From contig NZ_CP020046.1 in NCBI RefSeq assembly GCF_002028405.1, forward strand, positions 496,001 through 560,000: a stretch of 64,000 bases of DNA, read 5' to 3'. This DNA is from Thiomonas intermedia. Lineage in GTDB: Bacteria > Pseudomonadota > Gammaproteobacteria > Burkholderiales > Burkholderiaceae_C. Within the stretch, counting starts at the first letter, position 1; the number at the start of each line of letters is the position of its first letter. Shown one piece after another: positions 7,942-16,319 of the stretch. The position numbers were made by a program, and so were the translations under genes. Under the pieces are notes generated by a model, which had not been told where the DNA came from, searched no databases, and saw nothing but the letters and a program-made list of their open reading frames with translations.

Positions 7942-9273
7942 CTAGATCGCGCCGCTCTGGCGCAGGGCCGCTATCTGCGCCGCATCCAGCCCCAGTTCGG
8001 CAAGCACCTCGTCGGTATGCGCGCCCAGGGCCGGGCCGAGCCAGCGCGTGGCGCCCGGTGTCTGCGACAGCCTGGGCGCCGGGGCGGGCAGGTCCACCGG
8101 CGTGCCGTCGGCCAGCGTGTGCGCCTCGATCATGCCGCGCGCCTGAAACTGCGGGTCGGCCACCACATCGGCAATGCTGTAGATGCGCGTGGCGGGAACT
8201 TCAGCCGCGCGCATGGCCTGCACGATGGCCTCGGGCTCCTGCCCCGCCGCCCATTGCTGGATGGCCGCGTCGATCTCGTCGGCGCGAACCATGCGGCCCG
8301 GATTGCGGGCCAGGCCAGGATCGTCGGCCATGTCGGCGCGGCCGATGGCCAGCATGAGCCTGCGGAAAATCGCGTCGCCATTGCCCGAAATCTGCACCCA
8401 CTCGCCACCCTTGCTCCGATAGACGTTGGACGGCGTGATGCCCGGAATGCTGGTGCCGGTGCGCTGCCGCACGGTGCCGTCGTAGCTGTATTCCATCAGC
8501 GTGCTTTCGAGCAGATTGAACACGCTCTCGGTCAACGCCACGTCAACCACCTGCCCTTCGCCGCCACCTGAGCGCCCCCTGGGCCTGGCTGCGCCCGGCC
8601 CGCCCCCCGAGGGGGACAAGAAAACTTGGGGCGGCCCGGCGTTTTCTTGAGCACCGTTCCAGCGGCCGCCCGTGGCGTCGCGGTGGCGCAGCGCCATGAG
8701 CGCACCCAGGGTGGCGTGCAGGGCGGCGATCGAGTCGCCAAGCGAGAGGTTGGCGCGCATGGGCGGGCGGTCGGGATCGCCCGTCACATAACGCATGCCG
8801 CCCATGGCTTCGGCGATGGCGCCGAAGCCCGGCTGCAATCGCATGGGCCCGGTCTGGCCGAAGCCGGAGATGCGCACCATCACCAGGCTGGGGTTGACCG
8901 CGCGCAGATCGTCCCAGCCGAGACCGAGCTTTTCGAGCGCGCCCGGGCGCATGTTCTCCACCACCACGTCGGCGCGTTCGGCGAGCCGCAGCACGATGTC
9001 GCGCCCCTGGGGATGCTTGAGGTTGAGGGTGATGCAGCGCTTGTTGCGCGCCTGCGCCGTCCACCAGAGCGATTCGCCCTTGTGCAGCTTGCGCCAGCTG
9101 CGCAAAGGGTCGCCCCCCGGATCGTCGCCCTGCGCGGGCGACTCGATCTTGATCACGTCGGCGCCGAACTCGGCCATCAGCCGGGTGGCGAAAGGGCCTG
9201 CAATCAGGCTGCCGAGTTCGAGCACGCGCAGACCGTCGAGCGCGCCCCGCGCCAAAGCCGGTGACTTATCCAT
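7942..9273 (-). CDS. CaiB/BaiF family (class III) CoA-transferase with in-frame repeat insertion
   Basis: 443 residues from the ATG at 9273. The fold signature is clear: LDGLRVLELGSLIAGPFATRL at the N-terminus, RNKRCITLNLKHPQG, VVVENMRPGALEKLGLG, and the catalytic Asp at about 180 in SLGDSIAALHA. Such enzymes move CoA between acyl-CoA and carboxylates. Residues about 207-234 are the 28-codon repeat insertion, in a loop between ATGGR and GQVVDVALTES where relatives have only one or two residues. The reading frame stays open through it, so the gene is probably still expressed. The start overlaps the upstream MAPEG gene by 8 bp. Substrate not predictable. Confidence 0.9.
   Translation of the reverse strand: MDKSPALARGALDGLRVLELGSLIAGPFATRLMAEFGADVIKIESPAQGDDPGGDPLRSWRKLHKGESLWWTAQARNKRCITLNLKHPQGRDIVLRLAERADVVVENMRPGALEKLGLGWDDLRAVNPSLVMVRISGFGQTGPMRLQPGFGAIAEAMGGMRYVTGDPDRPPMRANLSLGDSIAALHATLGALMALRHRDATGGRWNGAQENAGPPQVFLSPSGGGPGAARPRGRSGGGEGQVVDVALTESVFNLLESTLMEYSYDGTVRQRTGTSIPGITPSNVYRSKGGEWVQISGNGDAIFRRLMLAIGRADMADDPGLARNPGRMVRADEIDAAIQQWAAGQEPEAIVQAMRAAEVPATRIYSIADVVADPQFQARGMIEAHTLADGTPVDLPAPAPRLSQTPGATRWLGPALGAHTDEVLAELGLDAAQIAALRQSGAI
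8569..8652 (-). repeat. 84-bp palindromic element, copy 2, inserted in frame in the CoA-transferase gene
   Basis: Ungapped 73/84 match to 118-201. Both stems are retained although the sequence differs: in the first stem CAAGGAAAC/GTTTCCTTG became CAAGAAAAC/GTTTTCTTG, a paired change; in the second the central T-A pair became C-G, with one extra mismatch. Orientation and reading frame relative to the host gene are the same as in copy 1, giving the peptide core NAGPPQVFLSPSGGG. Confidence 0.85.
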
Positions 9274-9664
9274 AGAACGGCGCGAACAACAAGGCGACAT
9301 TCACGAACAGGGCCAGCGCCCACACCGAGGAGCGCAACGACGCCCTATCGTTGAGATAGCACCAGAGATACACCGCGCGCAGGACCAGCCAGGCGACGAG
9401 CAGGCCGTTGACCAGCCCCGGTGGCGCCTGAAGATAGAGCGCAAACAAGGCTGCGGCGAACAGGAAAGGCAAGGCCTCGAAACTGTTGGCCTGCGCCGCA
9501 TTGGCCCGGCGCCTGCGCGGGTCGGTCTGCCGCTCCATCCAGAGCCGGGGCTCGTTGTTGTCGTAGCGGTTGTTTTTCGAGCGGAAGGTGCCCGCCTTGG
9601 CCATGCCCGCGGCAACGATGGGCAGTTGCGAGGCGATGAGCAGCAGAAAGGCTGTGAGCAGCAT
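9266..9664 (-). CDS. MAPEG-family-like integral membrane protein
   Basis: 132 residues from the ATG at 9664, which has GGAGAA upstream. Four hydrophobic segments are visible: the N-terminus, residues about 60-80, 85-105 and 112-130, with a polar loop containing ERQTDPRRRRANAAQANSFEA. That loop and the RANAAQ-NSFE pattern are typical of bacterial MAPEG proteins (membrane-associated eicosanoid/glutathione metabolism family). Function in bacteria is generally unknown. It overlaps the CoA-transferase start and is probably cotranscribed with it. Confidence 0.75.
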   Translation of the reverse strand: MLLTAFLLLIASQLPIVAAGMAKAGTFRSKNNRYDNNEPRLWMERQTDPRRRRANAAQANSFEALPFLFAAALFALYLQAPPGLVNGLLVAWLVLRAVYLWCYLNDRASLRSSVWALALFVNVALLFAPFYG

Positions 9665-9696
9665 GGGTGTTCTCCGTAGGGGGATGTGCAGCATAC

Positions 9697-9728
9697 AAAA
9701 ACCAAGGGCCGACAAAGTCGGCCCTTGG
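9697..9728 (-). terminator. Intrinsic terminator of the mctP transcript
   Basis: On the minus strand a perfect 12-bp stem (9702-9713 with 9717-9728, loop of three) is followed directly by TTTTT (9697-9701). It lies 48 bp after the mctP stop and insulates the MAPEG/CoA-transferase pair. Confidence 0.9.
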
Positions 9729-9776
9729 CACTGCTGTCGCGTTCGCTTTCGCGCGCGATCTTCAGGGAGCAGAAAC

Positions 9777-11315
9777 TTATCCGGCGTAGTCGGCGGCGAC
9801 CGTGGCGTCTGCCGGGTTCGCCATGCCCAACGCCCGGATGATCACCGTGGCAACCACGGCCACCACGATATTGAGCACCAGGGCGTACAGCCCGATGTAG
9901 GCCGGAATCACCATGCCGGCAATGTGCAGTGCATAGCCCGACGACTTGAAGCCGCTGAGCGAAGCCGCCCAGATGCCCCAGACCAGGCCGACGGCCCAAC
10001 CCAGCAGCAGCGCCTTGGCGTCGAACCAGCGGGTGTAGATGCCCGAGACGATGGCCGGCAAGGTCTGCAGAATCAGGATGCCGCCCAGCAGCTGCAACTG
10101 GATGGCGTAGGTCAGCGGCAGGAACACGATGAACAGCAGCGCGCCGAACTTCACGATCAGCGACACCAGCTTGGCCATCTCGGTTTCCTTCTGCGCCGTG
10201 CAGTTCGGATTGAAATAGGCCTTGTAGATGTTGCGCGTGAACAGATTGGCCGCTGCAATCGACATGATGGCCGCCGGCACCAGCGCGCCGATCGCCACCG
10301 CGGCGAAGCCCACCCCCACGAACCAGCTCGGGAAGAAATGCAACAGCAGGCCAGGCATGGCGAACTGCGGGCCGTACTGCTTGAAGTAGGGGGCCAGATC
10401 AGGCAGCTTGGCGATGCCCGAGGCGTAGGCCATATAGCCCAGCAAGGCAATCAGCCCCAGCATGAACGAATAGGCCGGCAGGAACACCCAGTTGCGGCGC
10501 AGGGTGTTGGGGCCCTTGGCCGACAGCACGGCCGTCGTCGCGTGGGGATAGAGCATCAGCGCCAGCGCCGAGCCGAAGGCCAGCGTCGGGTAGAACGACT
10601 GCAGGCCCAGATTGCCGTCCTTGACGGGCGGCAGCAGCAAGTGCTCTTTCGGAATGGCGGCGAAAATATTGCCGAAGCCGCCGAGCTTGTAGGGCACGAC
10701 GATGATGAGCGCGATCACCGTGATGTAGACCAGCAGATCCTTGACCACCGCGATCGACGCCGGAGCACGCAGCCCGCTGGTGTAGGTGAAGGCCGCCAGG
10801 ATGATGAAGGCGATCACCAGCGGCAGGTCACCCATGAGGCCCTGGGTGGAGAACCCCAGCCCGCCGATCACCACCTGAATGCCCACGAGCTGCAGCGCGA
10901 TATAAGGCATGGTGGCCACGATGCCGGTCACCGCGATCGCCAGCGCCAGACCCGGGCTGCCATAGCGTCCGGCCACGAAATCGGACGCGGTGATGTAGTT
11001 GTGCTTGCGCGCCACCAGCCACAGCCGCGGCAGAATGGCAAACACCATGGGATAGACCACCACGGTGTAAGGCAGCGCAAAGAAGCCCAGCGCACCGGCC
11101 CCGAACACCAGCGCGGGCACGGCCACGAAGGTGTAAGCGGTGTAGAGATCGCCGCCGATGAGGAACCAAGTGATCCACGAGCCGAAGCGGCGGCCGCCCA
11201 GGCCCCACTCGTGCAGATGGTTCATGTCCCCTTTGCGCCAATGCGCCGAGACGAATCCCAGAATGGTGATTCCGAGAAAAAGTGCGACAAAAACAAGGGT
11301 TGCGACAAGATTCAT
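9777..11315 (-). CDS. mctP: Sodium:solute symporter, MctP-like monocarboxylate permease
   Basis: 512 residues from MNLVATLVFVALFLG; the longer open frame upstream is a shadow of the DUF3311 gene. About 13 hydrophobic segments and SSF-family signatures are visible, such as the LGGRRFGSWITWFLIGGDLYTAYTF region and ALVPAAIMSIAAANLFTRNIY. A small DUF3311 protein encoded four bases upstream is the hallmark of the MctP subgroup, which takes up lactate, pyruvate and similar acids; substrate here is inferred from that pairing. It ends at a strong terminator. Confidence 0.82.
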   Translation of the reverse strand: MNLVATLVFVALFLGITILGFVSAHWRKGDMNHLHEWGLGGRRFGSWITWFLIGGDLYTAYTFVAVPALVFGAGALGFFALPYTVVVYPMVFAILPRLWLVARKHNYITASDFVAGRYGSPGLALAIAVTGIVATMPYIALQLVGIQVVIGGLGFSTQGLMGDLPLVIAFIILAAFTYTSGLRAPASIAVVKDLLVYITVIALIIVVPYKLGGFGNIFAAIPKEHLLLPPVKDGNLGLQSFYPTLAFGSALALMLYPHATTAVLSAKGPNTLRRNWVFLPAYSFMLGLIALLGYMAYASGIAKLPDLAPYFKQYGPQFAMPGLLLHFFPSWFVGVGFAAVAIGALVPAAIMSIAAANLFTRNIYKAYFNPNCTAQKETEMAKLVSLIVKFGALLFIVFLPLTYAIQLQLLGGILILQTLPAIVSGIYTRWFDAKALLLGWAVGLVWGIWAASLSGFKSSGYALHIAGMVIPAYIGLYALVLNIVVAVVATVIIRALGMANPADATVAADYAG

Positions 11316-11319
11316 GGTT

Positions 11320-11532
11320 TTAGTCCCCACTTCCAGCCGGAACGACCATCTTGTAGACGATGGCGATGAACACCCCGGACAGTGGCACCCAGACGAGCTG
11401 CCACCAGTAGAAAAAGGGAATGCCGAACACACTCGGTTCGAGTTTGTTGAAAAACGGAACGACGAGCACGGCGATACAGGGGATCGCCAGCAGAAGGATC
11501 TGCAGCGGCCCCAGCGACTTGGGTGCGGACAT
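11320..11532 (-). CDS. DUF3311 small membrane protein, symporter partner
   Basis: 70 residues from the ATG at 11532, which has AGGAGA nine bases upstream. Two hydrophobic segments (LQILLLAIPCIAVLVVPFF and FFYWWQLVWVPLSGVFIAIVY) with a short polar link. The pattern PxFNKxEPxVFGIPFFYWWQ is characteristic of DUF3311 proteins next to SSF permeases. It is translated just ahead of mctP with four bases between the genes, so the two very likely form one transport unit. Confidence 0.85.
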   Translation of the reverse strand: MSAPKSLGPLQILLLAIPCIAVLVVPFFNKLEPSVFGIPFFYWWQLVWVPLSGVFIAIVYKMVVPAGSGD

Positions 11533-11730
11533 GGAACGGTCTCCTGACATGGCGGACGCACCTGCGCGGCCCGCCTTCGGTTTTGTTCACCGGCCTCAAG
11601 CTCCGGTGCACTGACCTGTCGGAGATTAGCCCAGCCGCTTACAAATTCGTGTTTCTTAATGTGTCATTCGCAAGCAGGCGAAATGAACCGGCCAAAAACT
11701 CGGGTTTCCCCTGGCATTTCGCTACAGGGG

Positions 11731-12249
11731 TTAGCGAATGTTGTCGGTGGATTCGCGCTTGATCAGGATGCGCGGCACGATCAAGGCATAGCCCTGCTGC
11801 TGCCAATACACCAGTTCGGTCATCGCATTAGGCACGATGTCGACAAAGTCCTGAAAGTCTTCAGGCACGTAGCCGAAATCGTGCGCCGCCTGACCGCAAA
11901 CCTTGAACTTCACGCCCATCTGCGCGTAATAGCGCATCCGGTCCACCGCCTCACGGTAAGCGGCCTCGTTACGGGTCACGGTGGTGGCGATCTCGGTGCC
12001 ATGCAGCACCACCACCGCCTGGACGTCGTCTGGCGCGAAGTCGTACGGCGAGGCCTGCACGGTGTTGAACACCGATCGCACCCAGAACAGCGCGTTGGCG
12101 ATGGTTGCCGGGTCGTCGAGATAAAACTCGAACACCACTTTCATCGGCGCCTTGTAAGGGGTTTGCACCAGCCGCCCTGCCGCCTGGGCCGCCCCGGCCG
12201 CGCAGGCGCCGAGCACCGCCAGCATGAAGCGTCTTCTGTCGTGTTGCAT
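11731..12249 (-). CDS. Secreted DsrE/DsrF-like protein
   Basis: 172 residues from MQHDRRRF; GAGGGG precedes the start. The signal peptide (RRRFMLAVLGACAAGAAQA) has consecutive arginines and could be Tat or Sec type, so the mature protein should be periplasmic. The body has the DsrE-like alternation MKVVFEFYLDDPATIANALFW ... VQAVVVLHGTEI ... GVKFKVCGQAAHDFGY with a conserved-position Cys118. DsrE-type proteins often handle sulfane sulfur. A second secreted member lies at 54969-55478. The 198-bp upstream neighbour on the low-coordinate side is the mctP/DUF3311 promoter region. Confidence 0.75.
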   Translation of the reverse strand: MQHDRRRFMLAVLGACAAGAAQAAGRLVQTPYKAPMKVVFEFYLDDPATIANALFWVRSVFNTVQASPYDFAPDDVQAVVVLHGTEIATTVTRNEAAYREAVDRMRYYAQMGVKFKVCGQAAHDFGYVPEDFQDFVDIVPNAMTELVYWQQQGYALIVPRILIKRESTDNIR

Positions 12250-12361
12250 GACATCCCCTCGCGAACCTGGATGTATCCAGGTGTAATCGAAGGGGTGCCG
12301 CACGCCTAGCGGGACAACCCGGGGCCAACCCGGTGGACGATCCGGGAACGCAGCCAGCCTG

Positions 12362-12856
12362 TTAGCGCTCGGCGTTGCCGGAGGCCACGCCCCAGCGGCG
12401 CAGGGCCGCATCGTCGGTCTCGCGGGCATCGACCCACTGCCCGCCTTCGGGAGTGCTTTCCTTCTTCCAGAACGGCGCCTGGGTCTTGAGGTAATCCATC
12501 AGGAACTCGCAGGCGGCAAAGGCCGCGGCGCGATGGCTGCTGGCCACCAGCACCATCACGATGTCGTCGCCCGGCCGCAAGAGGCCGACGCGATGGATCA
12601 CCGTCACGCCCAGCAGGGGCCAGCGCGCCTGCGCCTCGTTGACCATGTCGGCGATGGCCCGCTCCGTCATGCCGGGATAGTGCTCAAGCTCCATGGCCTG
12701 GACGAAGCCGGGCTCGCAGACGCCGGGATGATGGTCGCGGCAGACGCCCACGAAGCTGGCGATGGCGCCGACATCGCCTCGCCCCTCACGGAGCGCTTGC
12801 ATCTCCGCCCCGAGGTCGAACGGCCCGGTCTGCACGCGAATGGCGATCGGCACCAT
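12362..12856 (-). CDS. moaE: Molybdopterin synthase catalytic subunit
   Basis: 164 residues. MoaE, with MoaD, puts the dithiolene sulfurs into precursor Z. The family patterns GAIASFVGVCRDHHPG, LEHYPGMTERAI, and YLKTQAPFWKKE with its active-site lysines are present. It is the last gene of the alaA-to-moaE run, four bases after moaD. Confidence 0.96.
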   Translation of the reverse strand: MVPIAIRVQTGPFDLGAEMQALREGRGDVGAIASFVGVCRDHHPGVCEPGFVQAMELEHYPGMTERAIADMVNEAQARWPLLGVTVIHRVGLLRPGDDIVMVLVASSHRAAAFAACEFLMDYLKTQAPFWKKESTPEGGQWVDARETDDAALRRWGVASGNAER

Positions 12857-12860
12857 GAGT

Positions 12861-13118
12861 TCAGCCCCCGGTCACGGGCGGAAAGAACGCGATTTCGCAG
12901 CCGGGCGAAAGCGCCGTGTCGCCCTCGCACATGACCTGGTTGCAGGCCATGCGCAGCGGCTTGCCAGCCTCCAGCGCCAGGGCGTAGCGGCCGCCCTGTG
13001 CCCGCAGCCAGTCGCGCGCCTGCCCCACGGTCTGAACCGTCTCGGGCAGGTCGTGGGATTCCTGGGACAAACCGACGATTTCGCGCACGCTGGCGAAGTA
13101 CCGTACCTGGACACGCAT
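12861..13118 (-). CDS. moaD: Molybdopterin synthase sulfur carrier subunit
   Basis: 85 residues from MRVQVRYFASVREIVG; the frame upstream of this ATG is not conserved. It ends in VTGG, the double glycine that becomes a thiocarboxylate. CNQVMC and ALSPGCEIAFFPPV are typical of the ubiquitin-like fold. It starts five bases after the moeA stop. Confidence 0.95.
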   Translation of the reverse strand: MRVQVRYFASVREIVGLSQESHDLPETVQTVGQARDWLRAQGGRYALALEAGKPLRMACNQVMCEGDTALSPGCEIAFFPPVTGG

Positions 13119-13123
13119 GATGT

Positions 13124-14359
13124 TCAGCCTTGCAGCAACGATGAAAACGGGAGATAGCGCACGAGATCGCCGCGGGCAATGGCCTGCTGCGGCGGGTTGT
13201 CCACCAGACCGTCGGCCCACACGGTCGAGGTCAGCACGGCGGAGTTCTGCGACGCAAACAGCTCGGCCTCGCCTTGGGCATTGAGCCGCACGCGCAGGTA
13301 TTCACGGCGCCGGTCGGGCCGCGGCCAATCGAACGCGGCACGCACCGGCAGGGTCTGGACGGCAGTCTGCGTCGCACCTTGCAGGGCCAGCAGAAAAGGC
13401 CGCACGAACATCAGGAAGGTCACGAAGCTCGACACCGGATTGCCCGGCAGACCGATGAAGGCCGCCTCGCCCTGCCCCTCGGCGCGGCGCAGGTGGCCGA
13501 AGGCCAGAGGCTTGCCCGGCTTCATCGCGATCTGCCAGAGATCGAGTCCGCCTTCGGCCTGGGCTGCGGGCTTGACGTGGTCTTCCTCGCCCACCGACAT
13601 GCCGCCGGACGACAGCACGAGATCATGGTCGCGGGCCGCTTCGCGCAGTACGGCGCGCGTGGCCGCGAGCTGGTCGGGGATGATGCCGAAATCGGTCACT
13701 TCGCATCCAGCCGCTTCCAGCAGCGCCCGGATGACGAAGCGGCTGGAGTTGTAGATGGCGCCCTGGCGCAAAGGCTCGCCTGGCATGGCAAGCTCGTCGC
13801 CGGTGAACAGAATGCCCACGCGCGGCCGCCGGCGCACGCTCAGGCTCGCCACCCCTACGGAGGCTGCCAGGCCCAGATCCTGAGGCCGCAGGCGCTGCCC
13901 GGCGACGAGCACCACGCTGCCCGCCGTGACGTCCAGGCCGCGCCGCCGCACCCATTGGCCCGCCCCAGGCAAGACGTTGAACACCACGGCGCCGGGCTCG
14001 GCGTTGCATTGCTCCTGCATGACCACGGCATCCGCACCGGGCGGCATGAGCCCGCCGGTGAAGATGCGCGCCGCGGTTCCGGGCTGCAAGGCTTGCGGCA
14101 CCGCCCCCGCCGGAATGCGCTGGCTGACCTGCAGGCGGGTGCCCGCCGAAGGCACGTCGGCCGCGCGCACGGCGTAGCCATCCATCTGGGCGTTGTCGGC
14201 CGGCGGCACATCCATGGACGAGCGCACCTCCTGCGCCAGCACGCGGCCCAGGGCGCCCGCCACGGGCAGGTGCTCCGTATCGTCGATCAGGCGCGCGGCG
14301 GCCAGTAGGTGCTGCAAGGCCTGATCGGGTTCGAGCAGGGGGGGCGAAGAAGCGGTCAT
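13124..14359 (-). CDS. moeA: Molybdopterin molybdenumtransferase
   Basis: 411 residues. It inserts molybdate into adenylylated molybdopterin. Visible motifs: SSMDVPPADNAQMDGYAVRA, RIFTGGLMPPGADAVVMQE, SSGGMSVGEEDHVK and GLPGNPVSSFVTF. The ATG overlaps the mobB stop as ATGA, implying translational coupling. Confidence 0.97.
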   Translation of the reverse strand: MTASSPPLLEPDQALQHLLAAARLIDDTEHLPVAGALGRVLAQEVRSSMDVPPADNAQMDGYAVRAADVPSAGTRLQVSQRIPAGAVPQALQPGTAARIFTGGLMPPGADAVVMQEQCNAEPGAVVFNVLPGAGQWVRRRGLDVTAGSVVLVAGQRLRPQDLGLAASVGVASLSVRRRPRVGILFTGDELAMPGEPLRQGAIYNSSRFVIRALLEAAGCEVTDFGIIPDQLAATRAVLREAARDHDLVLSSGGMSVGEEDHVKPAAQAEGGLDLWQIAMKPGKPLAFGHLRRAEGQGEAAFIGLPGNPVSSFVTFLMFVRPFLLALQGATQTAVQTLPVRAAFDWPRPDRRREYLRVRLNAQGEAELFASQNSAVLTSTVWADGLVDNPPQQAIARGDLVRYLPFSSLLQG

Positions 14360-14877
14360 ATCGGATCGGAAAAGGTGTCGGCATTGTCCAACAACCAGAC
14401 GGACACGGCAGACGGGTCGTTGAGGTCAAGGACGGCGGCAGGGCCCGGCATCGGCAGAGCATGCGGCGAGTCGGTGGCGAGGGCCACGATGCGCGCATCG
14501 TCGGGGTAACAGACCGGACGCCCGGTGCTCGCGCGCCAGACCTCGATCTTGGGCAGCGGGGCGTGCTTGAAGCCTTCGACAAACACCCAGTCGGCGGCGG
14601 GGTCGAGCATCGGCAGCAGTTCGGCAACGCCGAGCTGCTGCGGCTCGGGCAGGCGGCGCTGCAAGGCGATCAGGCTGTCGGAAGCCGCCAGCACTTCGTA
14701 GGCGCCCGCCTCGCGGTGCCGCCAGGTGTCCTTGCCCGGATAGTCGATGTCGAAGCGGTGATGCGCATGCTTGAGCACCGACACGCGCAGCCCGCGCCTC
14801 ACGAAGAGCGCCACCAGGGTCTCGACCAGGGTGGTCTTGCCACTGCCGGAAAACCCGGCAAACCCGACGACTTTCAT
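14356..14877 (-). CDS. mobB: Molybdopterin-guanine dinucleotide biosynthesis adaptor protein MobB
   Basis: 173 residues from MKVVGFAGFSGSGKTTL, a Walker A GTP-binding loop right at the N-terminus. KHAHHRFDIDYPGKDTWRHREAGA and DWVFVEGFKHAPLPKIEVWR are typical MobB blocks. Its presence suggests the cell makes Mo-bis-MGD enzymes; no mobA is in the window. ATG overlaps the thrC stop by one base. Confidence 0.95.
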   Translation of the reverse strand: MKVVGFAGFSGSGKTTLVETLVALFVRRGLRVSVLKHAHHRFDIDYPGKDTWRHREAGAYEVLAASDSLIALQRRLPEPQQLGVAELLPMLDPAADWVFVEGFKHAPLPKIEVWRASTGRPVCYPDDARIVALATDSPHALPMPGPAAVLDLNDPSAVSVWLLDNADTFSDPI

Positions 14878-16319
14878 CAGGCCCCCGCCACCCCCGTCGC
14901 GCAATGCATGGCGATGTAGGACTTCACCGCATCCACCTCCACGGGCATGACTGCAAAGCGCTGCGGGCGGCGTTCGAGGTCTTCGAGCCCGGCCGGCCTG
15001 GCAGGCTCGACGCCAACAGCCTCTTGCAGGGTTTCGGGGAACTTGGCGGCCAGCGCCGTTTCGAGCACCAGCATGGGCACGCCGGGTTCAAGCTGTTCGC
15101 GTGCGACCTTCACGCCATCGGCGGTATGGGTATCGATCAACCGTTCGCTGCCTTGCCACACGCTGCGGATGGTGGCGAGTCGGTCGGCGTGGGTGCTGCT
15201 GCCCGAGGCAAAGCCGTAGTCGGGGCCGATGCGGGCAAAGGCAGGATCGGCCGACAGGTCGAAGAAGCCCTTGCGGCTGAGCGCGTTGGCAAACAGCTCA
15301 TGCACCCGCGAGGCATCGCGCCCGAGCAGATCGAAGATGAAGCGCTCGAAATTCGAGGCCTTCGAGATGTCCATCGAAGGACTGGACGTGTGATGCGTCT
15401 CGGCCGATTTGCGCGGGCGGTAGACGCCCGTGCGGAAGAACTCGTCGAGCACGTTGTTCTCGTTGGTGGCCAGCACCAGCTTGCGGATGGGCAGACCCAT
15501 CATGCGCGCCACGTGCCCGGCGCAGATGTTGCCGAAGTTGCCCGACGGGACGGTGAAACTCACCTGCTCGTCGTTGCTGCGCGTGGCCCGGAAGTAGCCG
15601 GCGAAGTAATAGACGATCTGTGCCGCGAGCCGCGCCCAGTTGATGGAGTTGACCGTGCCGATGCGCCAGCGGCGCTTGAAGTCGAGATCGTTGGAGACGG
15701 CCTTGACCATGTCCTGCGCATCGTCGAACACGCCCTGCACCGCGATATTGTGGATATTGGCGTCGGCCAGCGAATACATCTGCGCGGTCTGGAACGCGCT
15801 CATTTTGCCGAAGGGCGAAAGCATGAAGACGCGAATGCCGCGCTTGCCGCGCATGGCATATTCGGCCGCGCTGCCGGTATCGCCCGAGGTCGCGCCGAAG
15901 ATGTTGAGTTCGCTGTGCTGGCGGGCCAGCGCGTACTCGAACAGATGGCCCAGCAATTGCATGGCCATGTCCTTGAAGGCCAGCGTGGGCCCTTCGGACA
16001 GCCCTAGCAGGGCCATGCCCGGCTCGCCCTTCAGCGGTTTGAGGGGCACGATCTCGGCATGGCCGCCGAACACTTCGGGCGTGTAGGTCTTGGCGATCAG
16101 GGCGCGCAGATCGTCCACAGGCATGTCGGTGATGAAGCGCGACAAAATTTCGAAGGCCAGATCGGGATAGGACAACCCGCGCCATTGCGCCAGTGTGGCC
16201 GCGTCGATCTGCGGATAGCGCTCGGGCAGGTAGAGCCCGCCATCGGGCGCCAGCCCTTCGAGCAGGATGTCGGAAAAGCCACGGGTCGCAGACTCGCCAC
16301 GGGTACTCAGGTAACGCAT
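14877..16319 (-). CDS. thrC: Threonine synthase
   Basis: 480 residues, the long bacterial/fungal form. It converts O-phosphohomoserine to threonine with PLP. MRYLSTRGES is the usual start, and the PLP lysine K116 is in GPTLAFKD. GATSGDTGSAAEYAMRGK and SVNSINWAR-like segments (GTVNSINWARLAAQIVYYF) are present. The start overlaps the hom stop by one base. Confidence 0.97.
   Translation of the reverse strand: MRYLSTRGESATRGFSDILLEGLAPDGGLYLPERYPQIDAATLAQWRGLSYPDLAFEILSRFITDMPVDDLRALIAKTYTPEVFGGHAEIVPLKPLKGEPGMALLGLSEGPTLAFKDMAMQLLGHLFEYALARQHSELNIFGATSGDTGSAAEYAMRGKRGIRVFMLSPFGKMSAFQTAQMYSLADANIHNIAVQGVFDDAQDMVKAVSNDLDFKRRWRIGTVNSINWARLAAQIVYYFAGYFRATRSNDEQVSFTVPSGNFGNICAGHVARMMGLPIRKLVLATNENNVLDEFFRTGVYRPRKSAETHHTSSPSMDISKASNFERFIFDLLGRDASRVHELFANALSRKGFFDLSADPAFARIGPDYGFASGSSTHADRLATIRSVWQGSERLIDTHTADGVKVAREQLEPGVPMLVLETALAAKFPETLQEAVGVEPARPAGLEDLERRPQRFAVMPVEVDAVKSYIAMHCATGVAGA

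Noticed and set aside
7942-9273. CoA-transferase as a pseudogene because of the insertion
   Set aside because: The insert is a multiple of three with no stop, the catalytic Asp and flanking motifs are intact, and the frame is open throughout.
9570-11369. 599-codon open frame on the plus strand
   Set aside because: It is antisense to the mctP-like permease and DUF3311 gene, has no ribosome site, and reads as Arg/His/Gln-rich low-complexity protein typical of high-GC shadow frames.
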